Virus record (IMG/VR): IMGVR_UViG_3300025889_001016
Location: 1-22,862 of that record
Strand: one strand, 5' to 3'
Length of the DNA: 22,862 nt
Source: a virus
Both the position numbers and the translations under genes were made by a program. The notes below the pieces were generated by a model. It was not told the origin of the DNA. It worked only from the letters and a program-made list of their open reading frames with translations, and searched no databases. Of the stretch, positions 6,430 to 12,792 are shown one piece after another (position 1 is the stretch's first letter; each line of letters opens with the position of its first letter).

Positions 6430-6629
6430 TGTATATCTTAAACCAATGGGCCATCTTGGGGGATGAAGCAAGAAGTATTATTATTATGTGTTTTATGTTT
6501 CAAGTTATTGTGTGGGTTGTTATCTCTAAACGTATGCACAAGATTGAGTCAGCTAAAAGAAAAAAATTAGTAATTGACTATAGAAAGATGTTACAAGGCC
6601 TCAAAGATAGAGGACATGATGTTGATTAA
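6423..6629 (+). CDS. Small single-pass membrane protein
   Basis: A 68-residue protein overlapping the upstream stop. Residues about 17-34 (ARSIIIMCFMFQVIVWVV) form one hydrophobic transmembrane stretch, followed by a strongly basic cytoplasmic-type tail (SKRMHKIESAKRKKL). Length and layout fit small phage membrane proteins such as spanin or holin helpers, but no specific motif supports either. It precedes the series of genes with the MKL leader. Confidence 0.55.
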   Translation: MLVYILNQWAILGDEARSIIIMCFMFQVIVWVVISKRMHKIESAKRKKLVIDYRKMLQGLKDRGHDVD

Positions 6630-6640
6630 CGGAGAATGTA

Positions 6641-7060
6641 ATGAAACTTAAAAAGGTAGTTGAAGATAGCCACGAAGAAGGTGGTATGGCAAGAGGCCAA
6701 CTAGAAAGAGCTATTGACTATGCTGAAATGTTGAGAGATAGAATAGATAGCGAAGATGAGCTGCCAGCTTGGGTACAATCAAAGATTACCAAGTCAATGG
6801 ACTATTTACAATCTGTTTATAACTACATGGATGGTAAAGATGGTATTGTTGAGGGTAGACACTCAAAGATCACTCGTAAAGAGATGGCCGAGATAAAACT
6901 ATTTACTGAGAAGAATGTACCTAACGATAAAAAGAAATGGGCAGCATCTATTGCAGCCGCTAAAAGAAAATTCAAGGTTTACCCTTCTGCTTATGCTAAT
7001 GCATGGGCCGCTAAAAACTATAAGTCAAAAGGTGGTACTTGGAGAAAAACAAAGGGATGA
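6641..7060 (+). CDS. MKL-leader protein with a helical domain and a basic YPSAYANAWAAK-type module
   Basis: A 139-residue protein with CGGAG before the ATG. It starts MKLKKVVED, a variant of the shared leader. Residues 16-65 (GQLERAIDYAEMLRDRI, then LPAWVQSKITKSMDYLQSVY) are a helical domain I know from small proteins of marine T4-like phages. Residues about 98-139 are a basic module around KFKVYPSAYANAWAAKNYK and a GGTWRK end, common in phage virion-linked proteins. The function of either module is not known to me. I infer an internal or head-associated protein because of the leader. Confidence 0.7.
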   Translation: MKLKKVVEDSHEEGGMARGQLERAIDYAEMLRDRIDSEDELPAWVQSKITKSMDYLQSVYNYMDGKDGIVEGRHSKITRKEMAEIKLFTEKNVPNDKKKWAASIAAAKRKFKVYPSAYANAWAAKNYKSKGGTWRKTKG

Positions 7061-7161
7061 GGTAAGTAAACAGACACAGGGTGTCTTAAAAGGTTTCTGC
7101 TAAAGGTTATTTTATTATGTTATTTTAAAGTTAATAATTTACAATTTAGTGGAGAATAAAT
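7061..7161 (+). other. 101-base intergenic gap with a weak hairpin
   Basis: One of the longest protein-free gaps. It holds an imperfect small hairpin, AGACAC (7072-7077) / GTGTCT (7081-7086) with a 3-base loop, then AT-rich sequence and the GGAG of the next gene. No T run follows the hairpin, and no exact TATATTTAT copy is present. I see no RNA gene. Confidence 0.4.
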
Positions 7162-7581
7162 ATGGCTCATTATCCACCCGCGGCTAAGATTGCTTCGCCT
7201 ACGGAGTTAAGAGAGAAGTACGAACAGGCTAGAAAAGAAATAGGTAACTATAAAAAGTCTGCAAAAATGCACTCTGCTTCTGCTCAAGGATGGCAGAAAG
7301 ATGCACAGAAATACAAAGAAGAGAATAAGAGGTTAGGTAAAGATGTAGTTACTCTTACAAAAAACCAACAAGCTGCTGAAGAAGCTAAAAAAGCCGGTGT
7401 TTGGACAGGCGCTTCTGCTATTGCAGTTACTATTCTCTATGAAATATGGAAGGTAGTCGGTTTTCCTGGCGGCAGAAGCTGGGCAGATTTTTGGCAACAT
7501 GAAGCAGTAAATGGTGTGATGCTTTGGGTGAGCACAGTTTTATTCGGAGTATTATATAAATTTTTCAAGGGTAGGGAATAG
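7162..7581 (+). CDS. Coiled-coil protein with two C-terminal membrane segments, holin candidate
   Basis: A 139-residue protein with GTGGAG 7 bases before the ATG. Residues about 13-78 are a charged helix with heptad-like spacing (REKYEQARKEIGNYKK and KDAQKYKEENKRL). Two hydrophobic segments follow, about 82-101 (TGASAIAVTILYEIWKVVGF) and about 115-134, then a short basic tail. Two segments with a basic C-terminus would suit a class II holin, but the long coil is unusual for one. Another holin candidate is at 15650-15979. It could instead be a membrane-anchored assembly factor. Confidence 0.6.
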   Translation: MAHYPPAAKIASPTELREKYEQARKEIGNYKKSAKMHSASAQGWQKDAQKYKEENKRLGKDVVTLTKNQQAAEEAKKAGVWTGASAIAVTILYEIWKVVGFPGGRSWADFWQHEAVNGVMLWVSTVLFGVLYKFFKGRE

Positions 7582-7591
7582 AGAAGGTAAG

Positions 7592-8134
7592 ATGAAACTA
7601 AGTAATGTGTTTGACGATGACAAACAAAAAATTTTAGAGATAGCTTTGTTTATGTCAATGAAGCCAGACCAACTAAATGAAAATGTTGGTGGTGGTGTAT
7701 TGAGGATGGCAAAGAAGGCTGGTCTAAACATTAAGAGCAGCAGTGGTAGAGGTTTGTTATCTATCTTATCAAAGGCCGGTAAATACATGGGTGAAGTTAT
7801 GTATTACGCTTTCAAGGCTCATGGTGGAGATAGAGAGGCAAGAGTGAAACTAAAAGAATTGTTACAGAAAAGAGTCAGTAAGGAAGATTTTATTGATTTC
7901 CTTTTGAAACTTGATGCCGTAACATTTTCTGCTATCACTGGCCCATTAAACATAATAGATGCTATTATGGGTTGGAATACTGTCGCTAACATTAGAAAAA
8001 ACGCAGCCAAGGTTGATGATAGAATAGCCAATGCCATTGATTCTCTGCTATCTTCTGCAGAAGATTTGCCAGACAAGATAAGAAAAAGAGTTATGACTAA
8101 CATTTCAAAATTAAAAAAGATAGTTGGAGTATAA
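7592..8134 (+). CDS. MKLS-leader protein, helical, unrecognised
   Basis: A 180-residue protein with AGAAGG before the ATG. It begins MKLSNVFDDDKQKILEIA, the shared leader, with ILE and later LNE triplets that could be prohead-protease sites. The body is helical and basic (KAGKYMGEVMYYAFKAHGG, VKLKELLQKRVSKEDFIDFLLKLD), with a moderately hydrophobic stretch near residues 105-125 that may be a buried helix. No known family comes to mind. An internal head protein is inferred only from the leader. The ribosome site of the next gene lies inside its 3' end. Confidence 0.6.
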   Translation: MKLSNVFDDDKQKILEIALFMSMKPDQLNENVGGGVLRMAKKAGLNIKSSSGRGLLSILSKAGKYMGEVMYYAFKAHGGDREARVKLKELLQKRVSKEDFIDFLLKLDAVTFSAITGPLNIIDAIMGWNTVANIRKNAAKVDDRIANAIDSLLSSAEDLPDKIRKRVMTNISKLKKIVGV

Positions 8135-8135
8135 A

Positions 8136-8855
8136 ATGAAACTTGCTGATTTATTTAATGAAGGTGTAAATGACCCAGGCATTTTCAAAGCTGTGTTTTT
8201 AGCTGGAGGGCCAGGCAGTGGGAAGTCTTTTGTGGGCGGCGAAGTTTTTGCTATACCAAGCGCAAATTCATTTTCGCCTGCTGGTTTAAAGGTGGTCAAC
8301 TCAGACCCCGAATTTGAATACTTCCTAAAGAAACAAGGCATTGACCCAAAGACTTTGGGAAAGATGACCGACAAACAATTTCAAAAAGTAACAACAGGGC
8401 CAGAGTCACCAAGAGAAAAAGCCAAAAGAATAAAGGATGCGAAAGAAAAATTGTATGTGCATGGTCGTTTGGGTTTGTTGATTGACGGCACAGGTGATGA
8501 TTATTCAAAGATAAAAAAGAAGGTAGTTGAGCTTAGAAAACTAGGTTATGACTGCTATATGATTTTTGTTAATACTTCATTAGAGGTTGCTTTGGAAAGA
8601 AATGCTGCTCGTGATAGAGTATTACCAGAGAAATTAGTGACAAAGATTTGGAAAGATGTACAGAAAAACATAGGTAGATTTCAAGGTTTATTTAAGGGTC
8701 AAATGATTATCATTGATAATAGTGACCGTGTAATAGTAAAATCTGGAAAACCAACCTTTGGTAAGGTGGTTGACAGAATGATAAAGCAGTTTGTAAACTC
8801 ACCAATCAAAAGTAAGATTGCCAAAGATTGGATTAAATCTCAAAGAGGAAAATAG
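8136..8855 (+). CDS. P-loop kinase (zeta-toxin/polynucleotide-kinase-like) with MKL leader
   Basis: A 239-residue protein. The ATG at 8136 is chosen over an upstream TTG because TTGGAG (8124-8129) lies 6 bases before it. Residues 1-10 (MKLADLFNEG) are the shared leader. The kinase body follows: Walker A GGPGSGKS at 24-31, NSD at 55-57, LLIDGTGDD at 114-122 as the Walker B region, and an ERNAARDR helix at 154-161 as the arginine-bearing lid. This layout fits the AAA_33/zeta-toxin branch of P-loop kinases, which phosphorylate nucleotides, polynucleotide ends or UDP-sugars. The substrate cannot be read from sequence. The leader suggests the enzyme may travel inside the head. Confidence 0.82.
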   Translation: MKLADLFNEGVNDPGIFKAVFLAGGPGSGKSFVGGEVFAIPSANSFSPAGLKVVNSDPEFEYFLKKQGIDPKTLGKMTDKQFQKVTTGPESPREKAKRIKDAKEKLYVHGRLGLLIDGTGDDYSKIKKKVVELRKLGYDCYMIFVNTSLEVALERNAARDRVLPEKLVTKIWKDVQKNIGRFQGLFKGQMIIIDNSDRVIVKSGKPTFGKVVDRMIKQFVNSPIKSKIAKDWIKSQRGK

Positions 8856-8856
8856 C

Positions 8857-9204
8857 ATGGAAGATTTGAAAGAAGATTTTGACCAGTTAGCTAAGATGGC
8901 TGGTATTTTAGAAGAGTCAAACACATTAGAAGAAGCAAAAGGTATGCCCAAGTTGAAGGGTGGCAGAAGAGAACACAATAAACTAAAAGGTCTTCTATTC
9001 GGCTCAAAGGCTGTTGGCTATCGTCTTACTGACATTCAGAATGATGTCAAGTTGTTGGGTAAGATGAGATACATTGATAACAATGTTGCCAAACAAATTT
9101 TTAGTCAATTGAAAGATATTGATAAGAAGATTATGAAAGCTGTCAACAGAGATGCTACAGAAAGAGATGATATTCCTGGCTCAAAGGGTATCGCCGGTTC
9201 ATAA
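8857..9204 (+). CDS. Small helical protein with acidic leader
   Basis: A 115-residue protein. ATG 8857 is preferred because AGAGGA (8844-8849) precedes it; an in-frame TTG further upstream is ignored. The N-terminus MEDLKEDFDQLAKMAGILEE is acidic and helical, with ILE and LEE triplets near residues 17-27 before a basic body (KGMPKLKGGRREHNKLKG). It then has an RLTDIQNDVKLLGKMRYID helix, and DDIPGSKGIAGS at the end. It lies among the MKL-leader genes and resembles them in design, though its leader differs. The family is unknown to me. Confidence 0.6.
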   Translation: MEDLKEDFDQLAKMAGILEESNTLEEAKGMPKLKGGRREHNKLKGLLFGSKAVGYRLTDIQNDVKLLGKMRYIDNNVAKQIFSQLKDIDKKIMKAVNRDATERDDIPGSKGIAGS

Positions 9205-9214
9205 GAGATAGACT

Positions 9215-9637
9215 ATGAAACTAAGTGAAGTTTTACAACAACTTGATGAAAAAGCAACTATGGTTCAGCTTTATAAGTTGTACAACCAAGCTATGAAAGC
9301 TGTGCCTGGCTCTAAGAAACACAAAGAGCTAGAGAAGCAAATTAGTAAGCTTAGAAAAGAATTGAATTTGGATGAAGTAAAGGGTAGTCTTGGTAAATGG
9401 TTTAGAGAGAAGTGGGTCGATATTAGTCGTAAGAATAAAGACGGTAGTCACCCACCTTGTGGTGCATCTGCGGGTAAGAAGTCTCGTAAGGGTGGTCAAC
9501 GAGCTTATCCAAAGTGTCGTAAGAAGTCTGTTGCTGCAAGTATGTCTAAGAAAGATAAGAAGAATGCTGTAGCAAGAAAAAGAAAACATTACGGTAGTAA
9601 GGGTAGACCTAAGAAAAAGGCAATACTACAAAAGTAG
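9215..9637 (+). CDS. MKLS-leader protein with DUF5872-like basic cysteine module
   Basis: A 140-residue protein starting MKLSEVLQQLDEKA. After a short helical region, residues about 57-125 hold GSLGKWFREKWVDISRKNK, HPPCGAS and YPKCRKKSVAASMSKKDKKN, a module with two key cysteines found in many small phage proteins and matching the Pfam family I remember as DUF5872. The C-terminus is polybasic (ARKRKHYGSKGRPKKK). The strong positive charge points to nucleic-acid contact. With the leader, an internal head protein bound to packaged DNA is a reasonable inference, not shown. Confidence 0.72.
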   Translation: MKLSEVLQQLDEKATMVQLYKLYNQAMKAVPGSKKHKELEKQISKLRKELNLDEVKGSLGKWFREKWVDISRKNKDGSHPPCGASAGKKSRKGGQRAYPKCRKKSVAASMSKKDKKNAVARKRKHYGSKGRPKKKAILQK

Positions 9638-9646
9638 AGAGACAAA

Positions 9647-9940
9647 ATGAAATTATCAAAAGTACTAAACGAAAACTATAAGATTTATCATAAATCATTT
9701 TCTTCTGCTGCTCAAGAGGCTATAAGGATGGCAATGAAAAAGGGTTATGAAGTAAGTAAAGAGGACATTGAGTCAGAGATTACAATGGGTGGTCGTTATA
9801 GTCGTGCTCGGCCTGGCGTTGGTAAGACACATCACTTCAAACTTCGTTTGATGAGAAGAGGAAAGCCAGTAAATAAAATGTTAGTCTTCCAAGTCTATGG
9901 TATGAAAAATCAATTTGAGTTAAACGCTTACATCTCATAG
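9647..9940 (+). CDS. MKLS-leader protein, small conserved phage family
   Basis: A 97-residue protein starting MKLSKVLNEN, in which LNE fits the cleavage rule. The body has a helix (SSAAQEAIRMAMKKGYEVS), a segment with GRPGVGKTHHFK-like spacing (ARPGVGKTHHFKLRLMRRG, residues about 55-73) and a final KMLVFQVYGMKNQFELNAYI strand region. The GVGKT is not in a P-loop fold context and the protein is too short for an NTPase. I have seen this domain order in other phages, but no function is known to me. Confidence 0.65.
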   Translation: MKLSKVLNENYKIYHKSFSSAAQEAIRMAMKKGYEVSKEDIESEITMGGRYSRARPGVGKTHHFKLRLMRRGKPVNKMLVFQVYGMKNQFELNAYIS

Positions 9941-9948
9941 GGTAAAAA

Positions 9949-10521
9949 ATGAAACTAACAGACATTATAAAAGAAGAAACAATAAACGAGGCTCTTGACT
10001 ATCATAGAGAAAAGAAAGTCCCACTATCTGAAAGTATTTTTAGAATGTATAGTGAGAGCTACTTTGCAACCTTCAGAGAGGCCCGTAGGCTTTACAACGA
10101 AGGAAAGATGAGTGATTTATCCTTTGTGGATAAAGACCTCTTAGAAACCGACATAGGGACGTTTGGTGAGTATAATGGTGAGAGAGTGCCTTTGGATTGT
10201 CCCGTTATGGTTGAGATGAATGAAGCAGAGTATCAAGGTAAAAAAGTGCAACTCAATAAACCAAAGCGAGGTGGTAGTAAAAAGTTTTATGTCTATGTTA
10301 TGAATCCTAAGACTAAAAAGGTAAAGAAGGTTTCATTTGGTGCTAAGGGTGGTGGTGGTAAGTTAGCTGTGAAACTGAAAGACCCAAAGGCTCGTAAGGC
10401 ATTTAGTGATAGACATAACTGCCCAACTAAAAAAGATAAGACAAAAGCAGGTTACTGGGCATGTAGGTTACCTAGATATGCAAAAAGTTTAGGAATGTCT
10501 GGTGGAGGCACTTGGTGGTAA
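9949..10521 (+). CDS. MKLT-leader two-domain protein with ARKAFSDRHNC-type module
   Basis: A 190-residue protein starting MKLTDIIKEETINEA; IKE and INE are both possible protease sites. Domain 1 (about 15-90) has YHREKKVPLSESIFRMYSES and EYNGERVPLDCP. Domain 2 (about 105-190) is basic, with FYVYVMNPKTKKVKKVSFG, a glycine run, then KARKAFSDRHNC and a GYWACRLPRY segment whose two cysteines may bind a metal. This second module is widespread in small proteins of T4-like marine phages, often fused to others. Its function is unknown to me. The gene closes the main block of leader-bearing genes. Confidence 0.7.
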   Translation: MKLTDIIKEETINEALDYHREKKVPLSESIFRMYSESYFATFREARRLYNEGKMSDLSFVDKDLLETDIGTFGEYNGERVPLDCPVMVEMNEAEYQGKKVQLNKPKRGGSKKFYVYVMNPKTKKVKKVSFGAKGGGGKLAVKLKDPKARKAFSDRHNCPTKKDKTKAGYWACRLPRYAKSLGMSGGGTWW

Positions 10522-10790
10522 GGCCGTATGATGAAAGAAAGATAGGAGATAAGATAGTTAGAGTTTTCTCCAATAAGGTTTCTGAAGATGAGTTAGTCTG
10601 GCATCGTGATAAAGAAGATAGACTAATAGAAGTTATCAAGGATGGTGGATGGTGTATTCAGATGGATGAAGAAATGCCCATTCCGCTTGCTGAAGGTAGT
10701 GAATACTTAATACCAAAAGAAACTTTTCATAGGGTCATCAAAGGCTTTGAAGACCTTGTGGTATCTTGGAGAGCCGATAATGATTGTTAA
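10515..10790 (+). CDS. Cupin-like small protein
   Basis: A 91-residue protein. GTG 10515 is chosen because GGAGG (10504-10508) gives a 6-base spacing; TTG 10512 is too close. Residues about 25-75 show VWHRDKEDRLIEVI, GGWCIQMD, LAEGSEYLIPKETFHRVIKG: His-x-Asp early and a final FHR, the order of metal-binding histidines in a small cupin barrel. Similar short proteins occur in many phages. The substrate is unknown. It overlaps the genes on both sides, so it is translationally coupled. The cupin call is by motif and predicted strands only. Confidence 0.6.
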   Translation: MVRPYDERKIGDKIVRVFSNKVSEDELVWHRDKEDRLIEVIKDGGWCIQMDEEMPIPLAEGSEYLIPKETFHRVIKGFEDLVVSWRADNDC

Positions 10791-11040
10791 TAAGCCACCA
10801 GCATCAGTATCTTCTGTTATTCCAACAGAACTTTATGGATTGTCCAACGGTAATCTTGCTGACCCCGTAAAAGGTAAAGCAATTACCAGTCCCGAATGGA
10901 AATCTGGAGGTATGATTAGTGCAACAATGAGGACAGACGTTCCCTTGGGTGGTGTTAGTGATATCAAACAGACTCAACAGAGCATGAGCAAAATTTTAGA
11001 CCAAGTAAGAGAAGGTCGTATTTTTGACATAACAGCATAA
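10780..11040 (+). CDS. Small unrecognised protein
   Basis: An 86-residue protein. ATG 10780 is chosen because GGAGAG (10768-10773) lies 6 bases upstream. It overlaps the cupin-like gene by 11 bases. The N-terminal half is rich in Pro, Ser and Gly (NKPPASVSSVIPTELYGLS) and probably extended, and the C-terminus is helical (TQQSMSKILDQVREGR). There are no cysteines or membrane segments. It begins the run of structural-looking genes. The family is unknown to me. Confidence 0.55.
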   Translation: MIVNKPPASVSSVIPTELYGLSNGNLADPVKGKAITSPEWKSGGMISATMRTDVPLGGVSDIKQTQQSMSKILDQVREGRIFDITA

Positions 11041-11053
11041 CGAAAGAAATTTT

Positions 11054-11434
11054 ATGGCCGTTGGTAGTGAATTACCAAATGCAGCACTAGGTGATAGTCC
11101 AGATAATAAAAAGCCGCCACCTTATGGATATGGTATTGAGATGGAGGATGGCAGCTTCCTACTAACAGAAGATGGAAGCTATTTAGTATTAGAATCTTTT
11201 GTTATAGAGGAGGGCGGTGGTAAAAATACCACTGAGCCAGATGATAGTGAAATGTGGGAGATGGGCGTTGTTGTAAACACTATCAACAGCGAATCATTCT
11301 ACAGCGCATCACCAAAAAAGAAATTTATTATACAAGAAGACACTCCAGAAGTTATAGTTACTCCGAATTTTATTAACATAATAGAGGCCTCTTCTTTAAA
11401 AGTAAGGATTGAGAATATAAAATGGACACAATGA
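11054..11434 (+). CDS. Probable virion structural protein with LLTEDGSYLVLE motif
   Basis: A 126-residue protein with only a weak ribosome site (GAAAG). Residues about 26-47 carry GIEMEDGSFLLTEDGSYLVL, a strand-turn-strand motif often seen in phage tail-fibre and other virion proteins. The remainder is acidic, with beta-type segments (KKFIIQEDTPEVIVTP). Its TGA overlaps the ATG of the next gene. A tail or baseplate-linked role is inferred from the motif and the following genes; no specific T4 counterpart is recognised. Confidence 0.6.
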   Translation: MAVGSELPNAALGDSPDNKKPPPYGYGIEMEDGSFLLTEDGSYLVLESFVIEEGGGKNTTEPDDSEMWEMGVVVNTINSESFYSASPKKKFIIQEDTPEVIVTPNFINIIEASSLKVRIENIKWTQ

Positions 11435-11886
11435 AACTTTCACTAGATAGAGAGAATACTATTCACTTTGATGTGCAAATAGAAGGTTATAGCAACTCAC
11501 CATCAACATCAAAGCCCCAAGTAAGAATGTTGTTGGGTAATACTAGGTTGAGTGTTTGTTTGCCAGCGGTAAAAGAGAATGACGGATACTCTGTTACTAT
11601 ACCAGAGATGAAAAATGTCTTAGAAGTTGGTGATTATGAAGCAAAAATGGAAGTTATTATTGATAATAAGTTTTTTGTGCCATGGGAATCAGTAGTTGCC
11701 TTTGATAAAGAAGTAAAAGTAGAAGCAGCTCCCGTTGTAAGACAACCCAAACCTTCAGTAACTGTAACCGCCTCCACTGTAAAGAAGAAAACCCCCATAG
11801 TAAAAGAAGATAAACCTTCTAAGGGTCTTGTCTTCATAAATGACCTACCAAAGAAGAAGAAAAGAATAAATAAAAAGAGGTCTTAA
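11431..11886 (+). CDS. Beta-rich structural protein with basic tail
   Basis: A 151-residue protein. ATG 11431 is preferred because it forms ATGA with the previous stop; ATG 11422 would add three residues. It begins MKLSLDREN, but here the leader runs straight into a beta domain (IHFDVQIEGYS, NTRLSVCLPAV, DYEAKMEVIIDNKFFVPWES), so I do not count it with the leader family. Residues about 100-151 form a Lys/Pro-rich tail ending KKKKRINKKRS. I have a loose memory of similar domains near head genes in marine T4-like phages. A virion role is inferred. Confidence 0.6.
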   Translation: MKLSLDRENTIHFDVQIEGYSNSPSTSKPQVRMLLGNTRLSVCLPAVKENDGYSVTIPEMKNVLEVGDYEAKMEVIIDNKFFVPWESVVAFDKEVKVEAAPVVRQPKPSVTVTASTVKKKTPIVKEDKPSKGLVFINDLPKKKKRINKKRS

Positions 11887-12551
11887 TGTCTACTAATAAA
11901 AAAATAAGTGAGTTGCCAAATATTTCAGCCTCTGGTGACTTAGCTTCAACCGACATTGTTCCTGTTGTAGATGTTGGTAGTTCTACCACTAAAAAAACAA
12001 CTCTATCGGTATTGACAGATTATTTTTCTAACTTTATATCTAGTGGTGGCGGATCCAGTCGCCATGGTTATGAATATTATAGTGATAATAATCTAGCATC
12101 TAATCCTCTTACTTTATTAGGTGGTGAGTGGACAGACATAACAAACAATGGGCAATCTAGCTCATCTAATACTAGTTGTCGCCCAGCTGGCGTTACTCGT
12201 ATTTGGGATGTTAATAATAATCAGATAAAGTTTGATGAGTTGAGCGTAAAAGATACAATTAATTTTAGACTAGGTTTTGATGTTACTCCAACTGTTAATG
12301 AAACTGCAATGGCTGTGCGTATTTTTTGGACAGCTCTAAACGAAGATGGCACGACAGCGTTTACATTTACTCAACAACCTACAGACATTATCTTAGAAAA
12401 CGGTGCCGGTACTTCACACGATAGAATAGCCATCATACCTGTTTATGTTGGTGATGAGGTAAGTAAAAGAGGCTATGGTAAGATACAACTAAACCCAAAC
12501 ACAGAGTCAGTTTTAACAAAAACAAGAATACTATCAATAGTTGCGGGGTAA
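11886..12551 (+). CDS. Tail-fibre-type structural protein (KISELP start)
   Basis: A 221-residue protein whose ATG overlaps the previous stop as TAATG. The N-terminus (KKISELPNISASGDLAS, then DIVPVVDVGSSTTKKTTLS) is the short repeat unit typical of phage tail-fibre and baseplate proteins, in which ISELP, a D-x-x-PVVD strand and TKKTTL recur. A glycine/serine linker near residues 52-60 leads to a beta-rich domain with RIFWTALNEDG and IIPVYVGDEV. I infer an attachment domain plus a host-facing or decorating domain. Confidence 0.68.
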   Translation: MSTNKKISELPNISASGDLASTDIVPVVDVGSSTTKKTTLSVLTDYFSNFISSGGGSSRHGYEYYSDNNLASNPLTLLGGEWTDITNNGQSSSSNTSCRPAGVTRIWDVNNNQIKFDELSVKDTINFRLGFDVTPTVNETAMAVRIFWTALNEDGTTAFTFTQQPTDIILENGAGTSHDRIAIIPVYVGDEVSKRGYGKIQLNPNTESVLTKTRILSIVAG

Positions 12552-12555
12552 CATT

Positions 12556-12792
12556 ATGGAAAACTCCTATAAAGAGATGTTAGAGGAAATAAAACTCCAG
12601 TACGATTCCTCTTTGACAGCAGCACAAGATGACCTAAACAATTATTATAAAAAAGTCAATTTTTCTGGAATGTGGGATGACTTGATAATTGCAGGTGTTC
12701 ATAAAGATTTGAAAGAAGTTAATGAGTTAAATCAAATGATAGAAACAATAAATAAGGAAATAGAAAGATATGGCGCCAAAATATCTAGTTAG
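12556..12792 (+). CDS. Small coiled-coil protein
   Basis: A 78-residue protein; ATG 12556 is used in preference to an upstream TTG because GCGGGG precedes it. Almost the whole length is helical and heptad-like (YKEMLEEIKLQYDSSL, LKEVNELNQMIETINKEIERY). Its 3' end overlaps the next, very large gene by 23 bases, so the two are probably coupled. It could be a chaperone or trimerisation partner for the tail protein; this is inference from order and shape. Confidence 0.6.
   Translation: MENSYKEMLEEIKLQYDSSLTAAQDDLNNYYKKVNFSGMWDDLIIAGVHKDLKEVNELNQMIETINKEIERYGAKISS

Noticed and set aside
7072-7086. Hairpin AGACAC/GTGTCT as an intrinsic terminator
   Set aside because: The stem is short and AT-rich sequence without a T run follows, so there is no basis for termination.
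7061-7161. Possible tRNA or other RNA gene in the gap
   Set aside because: No cloverleaf, no TTC-type T loop and no acceptor pairing could be drawn.
9647-9940. GVGKT inside the 97-residue protein as a P-loop
   Set aside because: The protein is too short, the motif is not preceded by a hydrophobic strand in the right place and no Walker B exists.
11431-11886. MKLSLDREN as another copy of the capsid-targeting leader
   Set aside because: After MKLS the sequence runs straight into a beta domain and no [LI]-x-E triplet follows; likeness is limited to four residues.
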